From CAVVJA01 sp963779485 (GTDB lineage Bacteria > Actinomycetota > Actinomycetes > Mycobacteriales > Jatrophihabitantaceae), in the NCBI GenBank assembly GCA_963779485.1, contig CAVZYJ010000017.1, forward strand, positions 62,001 to 126,000: a DNA stretch of 64,000 bases, given 5' to 3'. The notes below the pieces were generated by a model that saw nothing but the letters and a program-made list of their open reading frames with translations, had not been told where the DNA came from and made no database searches. Positions 26,997-35,654 of the stretch are shown in pieces (positions within the stretch are counted from its first letter, which is position 1; every line of letters starts with the position of its first letter). Both the position numbers and the translations under genes were made by a program.

Positions 26997-28385
26997 CTAA
27001 TCGCGGAGGGCGACGAACCGCTTGAGCTTGCCGGTCGAGGCGTGCCGCGGGATCCGCTCGACGACGCTCACGCTGATCCCGGGATTCGAGAACCCGTACC
27101 GTCCCAGTGAGGCGACAAGCGCCGCAGCGACGGTAGCAACATCGGGCGACCCGACCACGAGCACGTCCGCCCCGCCTGCGGTCTGACGCACCTGGTACTC
27201 CGAGATCAGCGGGTCGGTGCCCAGCACGTGCCGGAACGCGCTCGCCGGAACCAGTCGCTCGCCGTAGCGGAAGTCGTCGTCGCGCCGTCCGGCAATGTCG
27301 GCGACGCGCAGCATCGCGCTGCCGCACGCGCAGCGCTCGGGCAGCAGCGTGACCTCGTCGCCGAGGTCATAGCGAATGAACGGGAACGTGCGGCCGGCGA
27401 GCCCGGTCGCGAGCGTGCGCGCGGCCGGCTCACCGACGCCGACTGGGCGCCCGACCGTATCGACCCGCTCGAGAATCACCTCGTCCTCGCAGATGTGCAG
27501 ACCATCGCCCTGGCCGCACCCGACTGCCTGCACCCCGATCTCGGTCGAGCCCCAGAGGTTATGGACGTCTGCGCCCCAGGCCGTGTCGATCGCGTCGCGG
27601 TCCTCCTCGCTGAGCGGCTCGGAGTTGGTGCTCACCCGATCCGGCCGGACATCGAGCTCACCCGCGCTCACGGCCCGGGCGAGCCGTCCGATGACCGAGG
27701 CATAGCCCACGAGATCGGTCGGCCGGGCGTCGGCGACCGCACGAAGCACCTGGTCGAACGGTGCTCCGGCCGGGATCACGACGGTCTCCACCATCGGCCC
27801 GGTCGCGACGTCGAACAATGGCGTGCTGGCGTGCGGCGGGCCGCCCGCCTCGAGCACGGCCAGCCGGGCCGGGCGATCGGCCGACCCTAAAGCGCGCTCG
27901 GCCCGCACCTGCCATCGCCAGGCGAGACAGGCGAGCGTGACGAACTGTTCCCAGTCCCAGACGTACACCCCGCGCACGCCGCTCGAGCCGCCCGAGCTGA
28001 ACACCTGCAAACCCGCGGGCGTGTAGGAGAACCAGCGCTGCTGGGCCAACACCCGCTCCGCGCCGGCCCGGTCGATGTCGGGCGACGTGACGATCGCGTC
28101 CCACTCGTCCTGGACCTCCTGCTTGACCATGGGCGGCAGCCGGGCGAGATCGTCCACGGTCGCCGTGGCCGGATCGATGTCAGCCATCCGCGTCGCGTGG
28201 AAGGGCGAGCGTTCGCGGGCAAACGCGAGCAACGACCGCAGCCGCTCGGTCCGGTAACGCTCGATTCGCTCGCGCGACCAGTCGAGCCGGGCCACGTGAT
28301 CCTCCAACGCGGCGCGCACCGCACTCAGGTGCGCCACGCGCAGCGACTCGTAGGCCGTCTTGCCGTCCTCGTCGGGCACGCGCAT
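26997..28385 (-). CDS. PaaK/CapK-like adenylate-forming enzyme (paralog 1)
   Basis: This is a 462-residue member of the phenylacetate-CoA ligase / CapK (coenzyme F390 synthetase-like) group. It activates a carboxylate as an acyl-adenylate. Visible are the Gly/Ser-rich P-loop SSGGSSGVRG near 130, WGSTE near 280, the FIRYDLGD motif near 350 and the terminal catalytic lysine region TGKLKRF. It is homologous end to end with the gene at 57835, which has the same length. The native substrate is unknown. Confidence 0.8.
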   Translation of the reverse strand: MRVPDEDGKTAYESLRVAHLSAVRAALEDHVARLDWSRERIERYRTERLRSLLAFARERSPFHATRMADIDPATATVDDLARLPPMVKQEVQDEWDAIVTSPDIDRAGAERVLAQQRWFSYTPAGLQVFSSGGSSGVRGVYVWDWEQFVTLACLAWRWQVRAERALGSADRPARLAVLEAGGPPHASTPLFDVATGPMVETVVIPAGAPFDQVLRAVADARPTDLVGYASVIGRLARAVSAGELDVRPDRVSTNSEPLSEEDRDAIDTAWGADVHNLWGSTEIGVQAVGCGQGDGLHICEDEVILERVDTVGRPVGVGEPAARTLATGLAGRTFPFIRYDLGDEVTLLPERCACGSAMLRVADIAGRRDDDFRYGERLVPASAFRHVLGTDPLISEYQVRQTAGGADVLVVGSPDVATVAAALVASLGRYGFSNPGISVSVVERIPRHASTGKLKRFVALRD

Positions 28386-28464
28386 AGTGTGCGCTCCGGC
28401 GCCCCTCACCAGTGACCAGGATTGTCGAAGATCGCGTCCGCGCACCCCGGACCGGTCGGCGGGG

Positions 28465-29520
28465 TCACTCGACGGTGAGCCGGTAGGACGTGCCGCTGCT
28501 GCCGGCTACCCAGGCGCCCGGGAGGGCGGCGGCCAGTGCGTGCTGGGCCCGCCACCCGGTGCAGTGCCCTGATGCCAAGAGCGCGGGCGCTTGTGCGACG
28601 AGGGCGGCCACGGTCGGAGGAATGATCGGCTCGAACGCCAGGCCGCTCAGGTGCAATCCACCGAGCAGCGCGTGCAGTTGGTGCACGCCGGTGAGCCGTT
28701 CCGCATGGCGGACGATGTTGATCGCGCCGGCGTGACTGCATCCGGTGAGAATGACCAGTCCCTTGCCACGCAGATTGACGATGAGCGCCTGGTCGTCGAT
28801 GACGGTCGGGTCGTGGCGCCACTCGGTTCCGGTCCAGGCCTGGTGCGGAGGTGGCATGCCGTGTTCGAAGTCGGTCGTGCGGTCGACTTCGCCGGTGATG
28901 AGGACGCATCGGTCGGCGAGCACAGAGGGAACGCGCCGTTCAATGACGTCGAAGCCTTCACCCTGGATTGCGCGCTTGCTCAGGGTCGGCAGCTCCTCCG
29001 GCTCCTTGCCCGGGACGACAAAGCGGCGCCGGGCCCAAACGTTGGGATGCAGGACCATGGGCAGGGATCGTGGACCGCGTCGGCCGGTAAGACCGGCCAG
29101 GCCACCGGCGTGGTCGAAATGGCCGTGGCTGAGAACGACGGCCTGGATGGCGGTGAGGTCGAGTCCGAGCCGATCGGCGTTGACGACCATCGCGTCTGGT
29201 GAGAGCCCGGTGTCGAACAGCACGGTCGTCGTCGCTGTTGCGCGTCGTACCGTCACGAGCGCGGCGAAGCCATGCTCCGCGCGCAACCCGACGGTGGTCG
29301 CGCCCTCAACGAACTGGGGCGCGACAGCCCTGCCGACTCCGAACGGCGCCCGGGTGACGCCTGCGTCATCGGGCAGCAGCGCGTCGTAGGTGTTGTCGAC
29401 GAGCGTGGTGATCGTGACTTCGTCGACGGGCTCGAGAGTGATCGGGTCGACCGCCGGCTCAGGCGCATCGCGAGGGGCGCTGGCGGCTACCTGCTGCGGG
29501 CTGGCGGGTGCAACGCACAT
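28465..29520 (-). CDS. MBL-fold metallo-hydrolase
   Basis: This is a metallo-beta-lactamase fold enzyme with the zinc motif SHGHFDHAGG (near residue 130) and later metal ligands in ILTGCSHAGAINI and SGHCTGW. The domain order resembles the COG1237 group (7,8-dihydropterin-methyl-ribofuranosylaminobenzene phosphate synthase-like). I chose ATG 29520 (351 residues) because GGAAAG lies upstream; a GTG at 29562 would add 14 residues. It lies 79 bp upstream of the adenylate-forming gene on the same strand. Confidence 0.82.
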   Translation of the reverse strand: MCVAPASPQQVAASAPRDAPEPAVDPITLEPVDEVTITTLVDNTYDALLPDDAGVTRAPFGVGRAVAPQFVEGATTVGLRAEHGFAALVTVRRATATTTVLFDTGLSPDAMVVNADRLGLDLTAIQAVVLSHGHFDHAGGLAGLTGRRGPRSLPMVLHPNVWARRRFVVPGKEPEELPTLSKRAIQGEGFDVIERRVPSVLADRCVLITGEVDRTTDFEHGMPPPHQAWTGTEWRHDPTVIDDQALIVNLRGKGLVILTGCSHAGAINIVRHAERLTGVHQLHALLGGLHLSGLAFEPIIPPTVAALVAQAPALLASGHCTGWRAQHALAAALPGAWVAGSSGTSYRLTVE

Positions 29521-29586
29521 GTGATCATTCTTTCCGAGATGGTCGACGGCTGATTTGTGCACGCCCGTTGATCTCGACCGGGCTGC

Positions 29587-29916
29587 TCATACGAGCGTCC
29601 AGGCTCCGATCAGCGGCGGAAGCAGCTGAATTCCGTCACGGTCGACCACCTCGCTGCGCAGGCGCTCTTCGAGGGTGTCGATGCCGATCTGGTCCGGTGT
29701 TACCGCGCCGACCCTGGTCAGGAAGGGCAGGAGATTTCGCACGGTGTCGGTGAGGTAGCGGAAGCCGGACCACTGTTGGCCGCCGCCGATGGGCGTATCG
29801 TGCCGCAGCTGCGGTGCCGCCAAGCCGGCAGCTATGAATGTGCGGAAAAGCTTCGGGCCCATGTCGAAGGCGTAGGCGTCCGCGCCGCCCGCTGGAATGC
29901 CGTCCGTCGTAGCCAT
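29587..29916 (-). pseudogene. C-terminal remnant of a SAM-dependent methyltransferase
   Basis: The 109 residues match only the tail of class I methyltransferases (FRTFIAAGL, then a GGG segment, then the closing LLPPLIGAW). The SAM-binding glycine motif is absent, and no upstream piece is seen in any frame before the tRNA gene 57 bp away. It is therefore a 5'-truncated relic that happens to keep an ATG. Confidence 0.5.
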
Positions 29917-29973
29917 CCTGGCAGGGTAAGGGCCGACAGGTCACCACGTCAGTAGCGCGATCTGACCGGGGCG

Positions 29974-30047
29974 TGCCCCCGGTCGGGCTCGAACCGACAC
30001 TTGAACCCTTTTAAGGGGTTTGCCTCTGCCAATTGGGCCACGGGGGC
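29974..30047 (-). tRNA. tRNA with UAA anticodon (Leu-type codon) but short variable loop
   Basis: A clean cloverleaf of 74 nt: acceptor stem GCCCCCG/CGGGGGC with discriminator A, a D-arm containing AATTGGCAGA, anticodon stem AACCC/GGGTT with loop CTTAAAA (anticodon UAA), a five-base variable region CAAGT, and T-stem GTCGG/CCGAC with loop TTCGAGC. CCA is not encoded. The anticodon reads UUA (leucine), yet bacterial tRNA-Leu normally has a long variable arm; this one has the class I length. The D-arm seems to have only three pairs. The amino acid it carries is therefore uncertain. Confidence 0.8.
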
Positions 30048-30150
30048 GCAGCCAGCCTAGTGATCGTTCCGGGACGACACGGTCGTCGTCGCCGGTGCTG
30101 TGGACGGTAGCAACTGGCTCAGACGAAAACCGCGGCCCAGCTCGGGAGCC

Positions 30151-31215
30151 TCAAGCTCGCTCCGCTGCTTCGGCCGGCGGTATGCGCAGCTGTTGCAGGT
30201 CAGGTGGCACCGGATCCGACGGTCGAAAGACGAGGGGCGCGCCGCCATGGTTGTCGGCGGCCGCCGCCGGCGCGTCAGCGAGCGAGAACCGGCCGCGCAG
30301 CCGATCGTAGAAGTCGTCCGGGTTGAACCGGAGCAGCCGGGCCCGCTTCGAGGCTGCGTACACACCGACCCAGTCGCCGGGGTCGAGAACGCCCCGCAGC
30401 TGACCGTCCACGCTCACGGCGACCTGGCTCGAGCCGTCCAGGACACGCACCCCCACGACCTCTCGCGCGGAGATCACGATGCTCCGGTCGAAGATCATGT
30501 GCGGCGCTACCGGAGTGAAGATGACCGCGTCGAGATAGGGCGAGACGACCGGCCCACCCGCCGCGAAGCTGTAGGCGGTGGAACCGGTCGGGGATGCGAC
30601 GACAAGGGCATCGGCCGAGTACGTGGCGAACAATCGGCTGCCGAGGTATACACCCATGCTGGCCTGACGGTCCCGCGCCAGCTTCTCCAATACCACGTCG
30701 TTGACCGCCGTTACGTCCAGAGCCACCCCCCAACCGACCGTTTCTGCCGAGCCGTCCCGGACGGGCGGTGGCGGAAGCATCGGCCCCCGCCCGTAGTGCA
30801 ACAGGCTGTCGAGCCCGGGTGGGATGCTCAACGGCCGTGACGCGCGCATCGTCAACGTGAGCCGGTCGTCTATCCGCACCGCTCCTGCGCACACCAGATC
30901 GAGTGCCGTCCCGACATCCTCAGGGCGGACATCGGTGAGGAATCCGACCCGGCCGACGTTCACCCCCATGACCGGGCAGTCCGCCGCGACCGCGACCCGC
31001 ACGCCACGCAGGAAGGTGCCATCGCCGCCGATCGTCACGACGAGGTCGAGCTCGCCGACGGCCGAGACCTCGTCCCGGCTGTGCCGTCGCGGCTTGCTCC
31101 AGACGTCGAGGTCGACGCAGGTCACGTCGTGCGCGGCGCACCACTGCCGCACGACATCAGCGGCCCGAACTGCCTCGGCCCGCCCGGTGTGCACGACCAG
31201 CCCGATCCGCTGCAC
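30151..31215 (-). CDS. nadK: NAD kinase
   Basis: This enzyme phosphorylates NAD to NADP. The GGDGT motif is at residues 63-67, followed by NVGRVGFL, and the second glycine-rich site ASPTGSTAYSFAAGGP lies near 235. At 354 residues it is longer than the usual 290-310 because of a Pro/Ala-rich tail. The GTG at 31215 has GGAGGAG upstream. It lies 26 bp after the ndh-like gene on the same strand, linking NAD(H) oxidation with NADP supply. Confidence 0.92.
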   Translation of the reverse strand: MQRIGLVVHTGRAEAVRAADVVRQWCAAHDVTCVDLDVWSKPRRHSRDEVSAVGELDLVVTIGGDGTFLRGVRVAVAADCPVMGVNVGRVGFLTDVRPEDVGTALDLVCAGAVRIDDRLTLTMRASRPLSIPPGLDSLLHYGRGPMLPPPPVRDGSAETVGWGVALDVTAVNDVVLEKLARDRQASMGVYLGSRLFATYSADALVVASPTGSTAYSFAAGGPVVSPYLDAVIFTPVAPHMIFDRSIVISAREVVGVRVLDGSSQVAVSVDGQLRGVLDPGDWVGVYAASKRARLLRFNPDDFYDRLRGRFSLADAPAAAADNHGGAPLVFRPSDPVPPDLQQLRIPPAEAAERA

Positions 31216-31241
31216 GAAACTCTCCTCCGCCTCGCCCAAGC

Positions 31242-32585
31242 TCAGGTCGACGATCCGGGCGGTAGGTGCTGCAATCCCGCGGCCTGCTCGAACTCCGTAC
31301 GCGGCTGCTGCAGCTGGCCGAGGGCCACGACCTCGCGCCGGAAGAACAGTGCCTCTGTCCAGTCGGCCAGCACCCGAACCTTCCGGTTGAACGTTGGCAT
31401 GCGCATGACGTGGTAGGTGCGGTGCATGAACCAGGCGACGATCCCGCGCAGCTTGATGCCGTAGATCTCCGCCACCCCGCGGTACAGGCCGAGCGAAGCG
31501 ACCGAGCCGGCGTAGGCGTGGACATAGTCGTGGCGGGTGCGGCCGCGGAGGGTCGCCACGATGTTGTTCGCCAGGGTCTTGGCTTGCCGCGCTGCGTGTT
31601 GCGCGCTCGGGCTGCATACCGCGTCCGGCTCGTCGGGCTTGGACAGGTCCGGCACTGCGGCGCAGTCGCCGGCCGCGAACACCCCGTCGACGCCGCGCAC
31701 GGTGAGGTCGGCGCGGCATGACAACCGGCCCTGATCGTCCCGCGGCAAGTCGGTCGCGGCGAGCATCGGGTTCGGCTTCACGCCCGCAGTCCAGACGACG
31801 GTCTCGGCGTCGAATTCCTCACCGTCGCTCAGCACGACGTGCCCGTCGACGACCGACTCCAGCCGGGTGGAGAGGCGCACGTCGATGTTGCGCTCCGCCA
31901 GACGATCCGCCGTGTACGACCCGAGGGCGACGGAGACCTCGGGCATGATCCGGGTGGCCGCCTCGACGAGCACCCATCGCATGTCGGACTCTTCGACGCC
32001 GTCGATGTACCGCAGCGCGTAGCGAGCCATGTCCTGCAGCTCGGCAATCGCCTCGACGCCCGCATAACCACCGCCCACGAACACGAAGCTCAGCGCGCGC
32101 GGTCGCCGCTTCGGATCGGACACCGACGCCGCCAGGTCCAGCCGGGACAGCACGTGATTGCGCAGGTAGATGGCCTCGCCGATCGTCTTGAAGCCGATGC
32201 CGTGCTCGGCCAAGCCCGGAATCGGCAGCAGCCGAGACACCGAGCCGGGACAGACCACCAACACGTCGTATTCGATCTCGTATCCCTCGCCCTCGGACGG
32301 CAGCACGGTGGCCACCTGGCGCGCGTGCTCGATGCGCGTGACGGTCGCGGTGATCACCCGGCAGCGTCGTAGGACCTTGCGCAGCGGCACCACGACGTGC
32401 CGTGGCTCGAGTGAACCGGCCGCGGCCTCGGGCAGGAACGGTTGGTAGGTCATGTTCGACTGCGGATCGACGACGGTGATCTCGGCCTTTCGAAAGAGCT
32501 TCTTCTGCAGTCGAAGCGCCGTGTACATGCCGACGTAGCCCCCTCCGACGACGAGGATGCGCGTCGGATCGTTGAGCTTCGCCAT
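31242..32585 (-). CDS. ndh: Type II NADH dehydrogenase-like FAD/NAD oxidoreductase
   Basis: This is a 447-residue pyridine nucleotide-disulphide oxidoreductase. The FAD loop ILVVGGGYVGM is near residue 11, the NAD loop FVFVGGGYAGVEA near 170, and the FAD-contact motif GVFAAGDCAAV near 300. A C-terminal amphipathic part (residues 365-430) would give membrane attachment. It passes electrons from NADH to quinone without pumping protons. It is first in an operon with nadK. Confidence 0.88.
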   Translation of the reverse strand: MAKLNDPTRILVVGGGYVGMYTALRLQKKLFRKAEITVVDPQSNMTYQPFLPEAAAGSLEPRHVVVPLRKVLRRCRVITATVTRIEHARQVATVLPSEGEGYEIEYDVLVVCPGSVSRLLPIPGLAEHGIGFKTIGEAIYLRNHVLSRLDLAASVSDPKRRPRALSFVFVGGGYAGVEAIAELQDMARYALRYIDGVEESDMRWVLVEAATRIMPEVSVALGSYTADRLAERNIDVRLSTRLESVVDGHVVLSDGEEFDAETVVWTAGVKPNPMLAATDLPRDDQGRLSCRADLTVRGVDGVFAAGDCAAVPDLSKPDEPDAVCSPSAQHAARQAKTLANNIVATLRGRTRHDYVHAYAGSVASLGLYRGVAEIYGIKLRGIVAWFMHRTYHVMRMPTFNRKVRVLADWTEALFFRREVVALGQLQQPRTEFEQAAGLQHLPPGSST

Positions 32586-32594
32586 ACCTCGACG

Positions 32595-33515
32595 CTACCG
32601 ACTCCCCGTTTCGTACACAGCGCCGGCAATGACCAGGTCCTCCCAGGCCTCGCCGACGCTCTTCCAGAGGCGCGGACGGTCCGCGCGGACCGACACTCGG
32701 CCGTTCACGAGCTCGGTCAGATCGCCGTCGATGGCCTGCTCGCTCGGCACCCCCTCGGCGATCGCGAGCAGGATGTCGCCGGCCTCTCGCCGAGCCGAGC
32801 CTTGGCTCTCGACCACGACCGTCGCCCGCGCGACCAGGTCACTGTCGACCTCGCGCGCCTCCGGCTCGTGCGATCCGATTGCCGCAACGACGGCGTGGGC
32901 CGGAAGCGCCGCCGAGTCGAACAGCGGCCGGCGGGAGGTGGTCGCGCAGACCACGATGTCGGCCTCCGCGACGGCGCGTGGATCCCCGACTGATGCCGAG
33001 AGACCGTCGGTCGCGCAGCCTGCCACCAGGGCGTCGGCTGCCCGAGCGTTCCGGCCGACGATCGTCACGTTCCGGATCGGCCGGACATGCCGCAACGCCT
33101 GGATGTGCCCACGAGCCTGCGGTCCGCAGCCGAAGACGAGTAGCCGGGCGGCCCCGGGTCGAGCGAGCCGGTCGACGGCGACCGCGGACACCGCCGCCGT
33201 GCGCAGTGTCGTCAGGGCCACTCCGTCGAGTACGGCCGCCACACGCAAGCTCATTGCATCGAACAGCAGGTAGGCACCCTGTACGCGCGGGCGGCCAGCT
33301 GCCGGATTGCCGGGAGCGATCGAGACCACCTTCACCCCGGCGTAGCGCTCGATGTCCGCGGCCATGAGCAGCAGCTGCCCGGCCCGGACGTCGACCGTCG
33401 CCCGGGGCGGAGCGGCCGCGCTTGCACCGGAGGCGGCCGCGGCCCGGATCGCCGCGATCGCGGCCGGCCAGCCGAGAGCCGCCACCGCGTCCGCACCGAT
33501 CACCCGCACCGTCAC
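32595..33515 (-). CDS. Ornithine cyclodeaminase/mu-crystallin family protein
   Basis: This is a 306-residue NAD-dependent family member with a Rossmann motif LLVFGCGPQARGHIQAL near residue 125 and an N-terminal substrate domain. Relatives are ornithine cyclodeaminase, alanine dehydrogenase and ketimine reductases. The GTG at 33515 overlaps the udgB stop by four bases, so it is translationally coupled to it. It is not clear which amino acid or imine it uses. Confidence 0.82.
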   Translation of the reverse strand: MTVRVIGADAVAALGWPAAIAAIRAAAASGASAAAPPRATVDVRAGQLLLMAADIERYAGVKVVSIAPGNPAAGRPRVQGAYLLFDAMSLRVAAVLDGVALTTLRTAAVSAVAVDRLARPGAARLLVFGCGPQARGHIQALRHVRPIRNVTIVGRNARAADALVAGCATDGLSASVGDPRAVAEADIVVCATTSRRPLFDSAALPAHAVVAAIGSHEPEAREVDSDLVARATVVVESQGSARREAGDILLAIAEGVPSEQAIDGDLTELVNGRVSVRADRPRLWKSVGEAWEDLVIAGAVYETGSR

Positions 33516-34312
33516 GCCTCCAGCGCGGCCCGGCCACCCGCCAGCGTCACGGCGCGGCTGAGCACGGCGTCGAGCATCGTTTCGGTCAGTCGGCCGGTGA
33601 AGGTGTTCTGCTGACTGACGTGATAGCAGCCGAGCACCGTACGCCCGTCGATCGGCACCTCGAGGCCATGCGCGAACGGCGGTATTCGGTCCGGCACCGT
33701 GACGCCGGCTGTGCGCAATGCCGGCCACAGACTCGCCCAGGCGAACCCACCGAGCACGATCACCGTCCGCACATGCGGCCACACCAAGCCCAACTCACGC
33801 ACCAGCCACGGGCGGCACGCATTCCGCTCCTCGGGCGTGGGCCGGTTGGCCGGAGGGGCGCAGCGGACGGCCGCGATGATCCGAGTGCCGATCAGCTCGA
33901 GCCCGTCATCGGCGGCCACGGCGGTGGGCTGGTTCGCGAGGCCACGGCGGTACAGCGCGGCGTAGAGCCACTCGCCCGAGCGGTCGCCGGTGAAGTTACG
34001 CCCGGTCCGGTTGGCGCCATGCGCCGCTGGGGCCAGCCCGAGCACGACGATGGCCGGACGGACGACGCCGAAGCCGGGCACCGGTCGGCCCCAATAGGTC
34101 TGATCGGCGAATGCGCGACGCTTCGTCTGCGCGACTTCCTCCCGCCACGCCACCAGCCGCGAACAGGCCCGGCACACCGAGACCCGCGCACTCAGTTGCA
34201 GCAGCCCGGATGCGGACGCGGACAGGGTGCGCACCTCGCCGGCGTCATGGGCAACGGCGGTGCGCGCCGTCGCACAGTCGCCTGGCCAGCCGGTGCCGGG
34301 TTGTACCACCAT
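33512..34312 (-). CDS. udgB: Uracil-DNA glycosylase, UdgB type (family 5)
   Basis: This base-excision repair enzyme has 266 residues. The diagnostic active-site run GLAPAAHGANRTGRNFTGD lies near residue 90, together with four cysteines (CRAC near 47 and two further) suited to an iron-sulfur cluster and the late CYHVSQQNTF motif. UdgB-type enzymes remove uracil and other deaminated bases and are common in GC-rich actinobacteria. Start at ATG 34312; it is divergent from the DUF4235 gene. Confidence 0.9.
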   Translation of the reverse strand: MVVQPGTGWPGDCATARTAVAHDAGEVRTLSASASGLLQLSARVSVCRACSRLVAWREEVAQTKRRAFADQTYWGRPVPGFGVVRPAIVVLGLAPAAHGANRTGRNFTGDRSGEWLYAALYRRGLANQPTAVAADDGLELIGTRIIAAVRCAPPANRPTPEERNACRPWLVRELGLVWPHVRTVIVLGGFAWASLWPALRTAGVTVPDRIPPFAHGLEVPIDGRTVLGCYHVSQQNTFTGRLTETMLDAVLSRAVTLAGGRAALEA

Positions 34313-34378
34313 GGACGAGAGCGTGACACGCCTCTCTAGAGTGGCGACACACCGTCCAGCCGTCCCCCGGAGACAAAC

Positions 34379-34666
34379 ATGGCCGTTCGCAGCGTTGTGG
34401 GCTGGCGAATCATCACGACCGCGATCAGCATCCCCGCGGGAATCGCCACCCGCCGAGCGGTCGCGCGGGTCTGGACGACGCTCGGTCCGGGCAATCCGCC
34501 GCGATCTCCTTCCGACCCGAACGCCACGTGGAAGGAGGCGATCCTGTGGACGACGATCTCCGCCGTGGGGGTCGCCGTGGCCGAGCATGCGACGACCCGG
34601 GGGGCAACGCTGATCTGGCGCAACCTCATCGGCGGTGAGCCGCCGCCGGCTCTGACGCGCGACTGA
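34379..34666 (+). CDS. DUF4235 family membrane protein
   Basis: This small protein of 95 residues has two hydrophobic segments (about 7-25 and 55-75) and the family elements ATRRAVARVW and PSDPNATWKEAILW. The family is restricted to actinobacteria and has no known function. A GGAGA ribosome site lies seven bases before the ATG. Confidence 0.82.
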   Translation: MAVRSVVGWRIITTAISIPAGIATRRAVARVWTTLGPGNPPRSPSDPNATWKEAILWTTISAVGVAVAEHATTRGATLIWRNLIGGEPPPALTRD

Positions 34667-34682
34667 CGCGCGGTTGCCGCCG

Positions 34683-35654
34683 TCACGCGCGAGCCGAACC
34701 GGCCAGGCCCAAGGCAATCCCATCGAGAATGTCGTGCTCGCTCGCCACTACCGCGGGCGCGCCTGTCGCCTCCATGAGGGTGCGGAGGACGAGCGCACCG
34801 CCGCCGATCACGTCGACCCGCCCGGCGTGCATGACCGGCAGGGTGGCCCGCTCCTCGTGGGTCAGGTCGAGCAGCATCGCCGTCGCCGCATCGACGGCCG
34901 CTGCGGCGACGACCGCCCCGTGGATGCGACCCGGGTCGTAGCGGTCCAGTCCCATCGCCAGCGCCGCAATGGTGGTCACGGTGCCCGCAACGCCGACGAG
35001 TGTGGCCGGATCTCCTAGCGCGACATCCGCAGCGGCGCGGTCGAGCGCAGCGCGAACGTCGCGCACGGTGGCGGCGATCTGCTCCACAGTCGGGGGGTCA
35101 TCGCGCAGATGGCGTTCCGTCATCCGGACGCAGCCGACGTCCATGCTGTGCACCTGCAGCGGAGCCGACCGGTCGGCGGGACCGGCGATCAGCTCGGTGG
35201 AGCCGCCGCCGATGTCGGCGACGAGCACCGGGCCGGTGAGGTGCGGCAGGCTGAACACCGCGCCGGCGAACGACAGCGCCGCCTCATCCCCGCCGGTGAT
35301 GACTTCGGGGGCGACGCCGAGCACGCTCGTCACCATGGCGACGAACTCGTCGCGGTTGACCGCGTCGCGGGTTGCGCTGGTAGCCACCATGCGCACCATG
35401 CTCGCGTCGTGACGATGCACTAGGTCGGCATAGTCCGCGAGTGCGTCCCGGGTACGAGCGATCGCCTCCGCGGCGAGTCGGCCGGAACCGTCGACTCCCT
35501 GCCCGAGGCGGACGATGCGTAGCTCGCGGTGCACGTCAGCCAACTGTCCGTCGTCGACGTCCGCGATCAGCAGCCGGATCGAGTTCGTACCGCAGTCGAC
35601 CGCGGCGACCCGAGTCAGCTCGGTACCGCCGGGACGCAGGGTCCCGAGGTCCAC
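34683..35654 (-). CDS. ppx: Ppx/GppA phosphatase (exopolyphosphatase)
   Basis: This is an ASKHA-fold phosphatase of 323 residues that hydrolyses polyphosphate or pppGpp. The phosphate motifs AVDCGTNSIRLL near residue 17 and VADIGGGSTELI near 145 are intact. It is the short single-module form, like mycobacterial Ppx2. I used GTG 35654, which overlaps the DUF501 gene by 40 bp; a CTG start at the DUF501 stop would give a protein shorter by 12 residues. It is last in the eno-ftsB-DUF501-ppx chain. Confidence 0.9.
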   Translation of the reverse strand: MDLGTLRPGGTELTRVAAVDCGTNSIRLLIADVDDGQLADVHRELRIVRLGQGVDGSGRLAAEAIARTRDALADYADLVHRHDASMVRMVATSATRDAVNRDEFVAMVTSVLGVAPEVITGGDEAALSFAGAVFSLPHLTGPVLVADIGGGSTELIAGPADRSAPLQVHSMDVGCVRMTERHLRDDPPTVEQIAATVRDVRAALDRAAADVALGDPATLVGVAGTVTTIAALAMGLDRYDPGRIHGAVVAAAAVDAATAMLLDLTHEERATLPVMHAGRVDVIGGGALVLRTLMEATGAPAVVASEHDILDGIALGLAGSARA

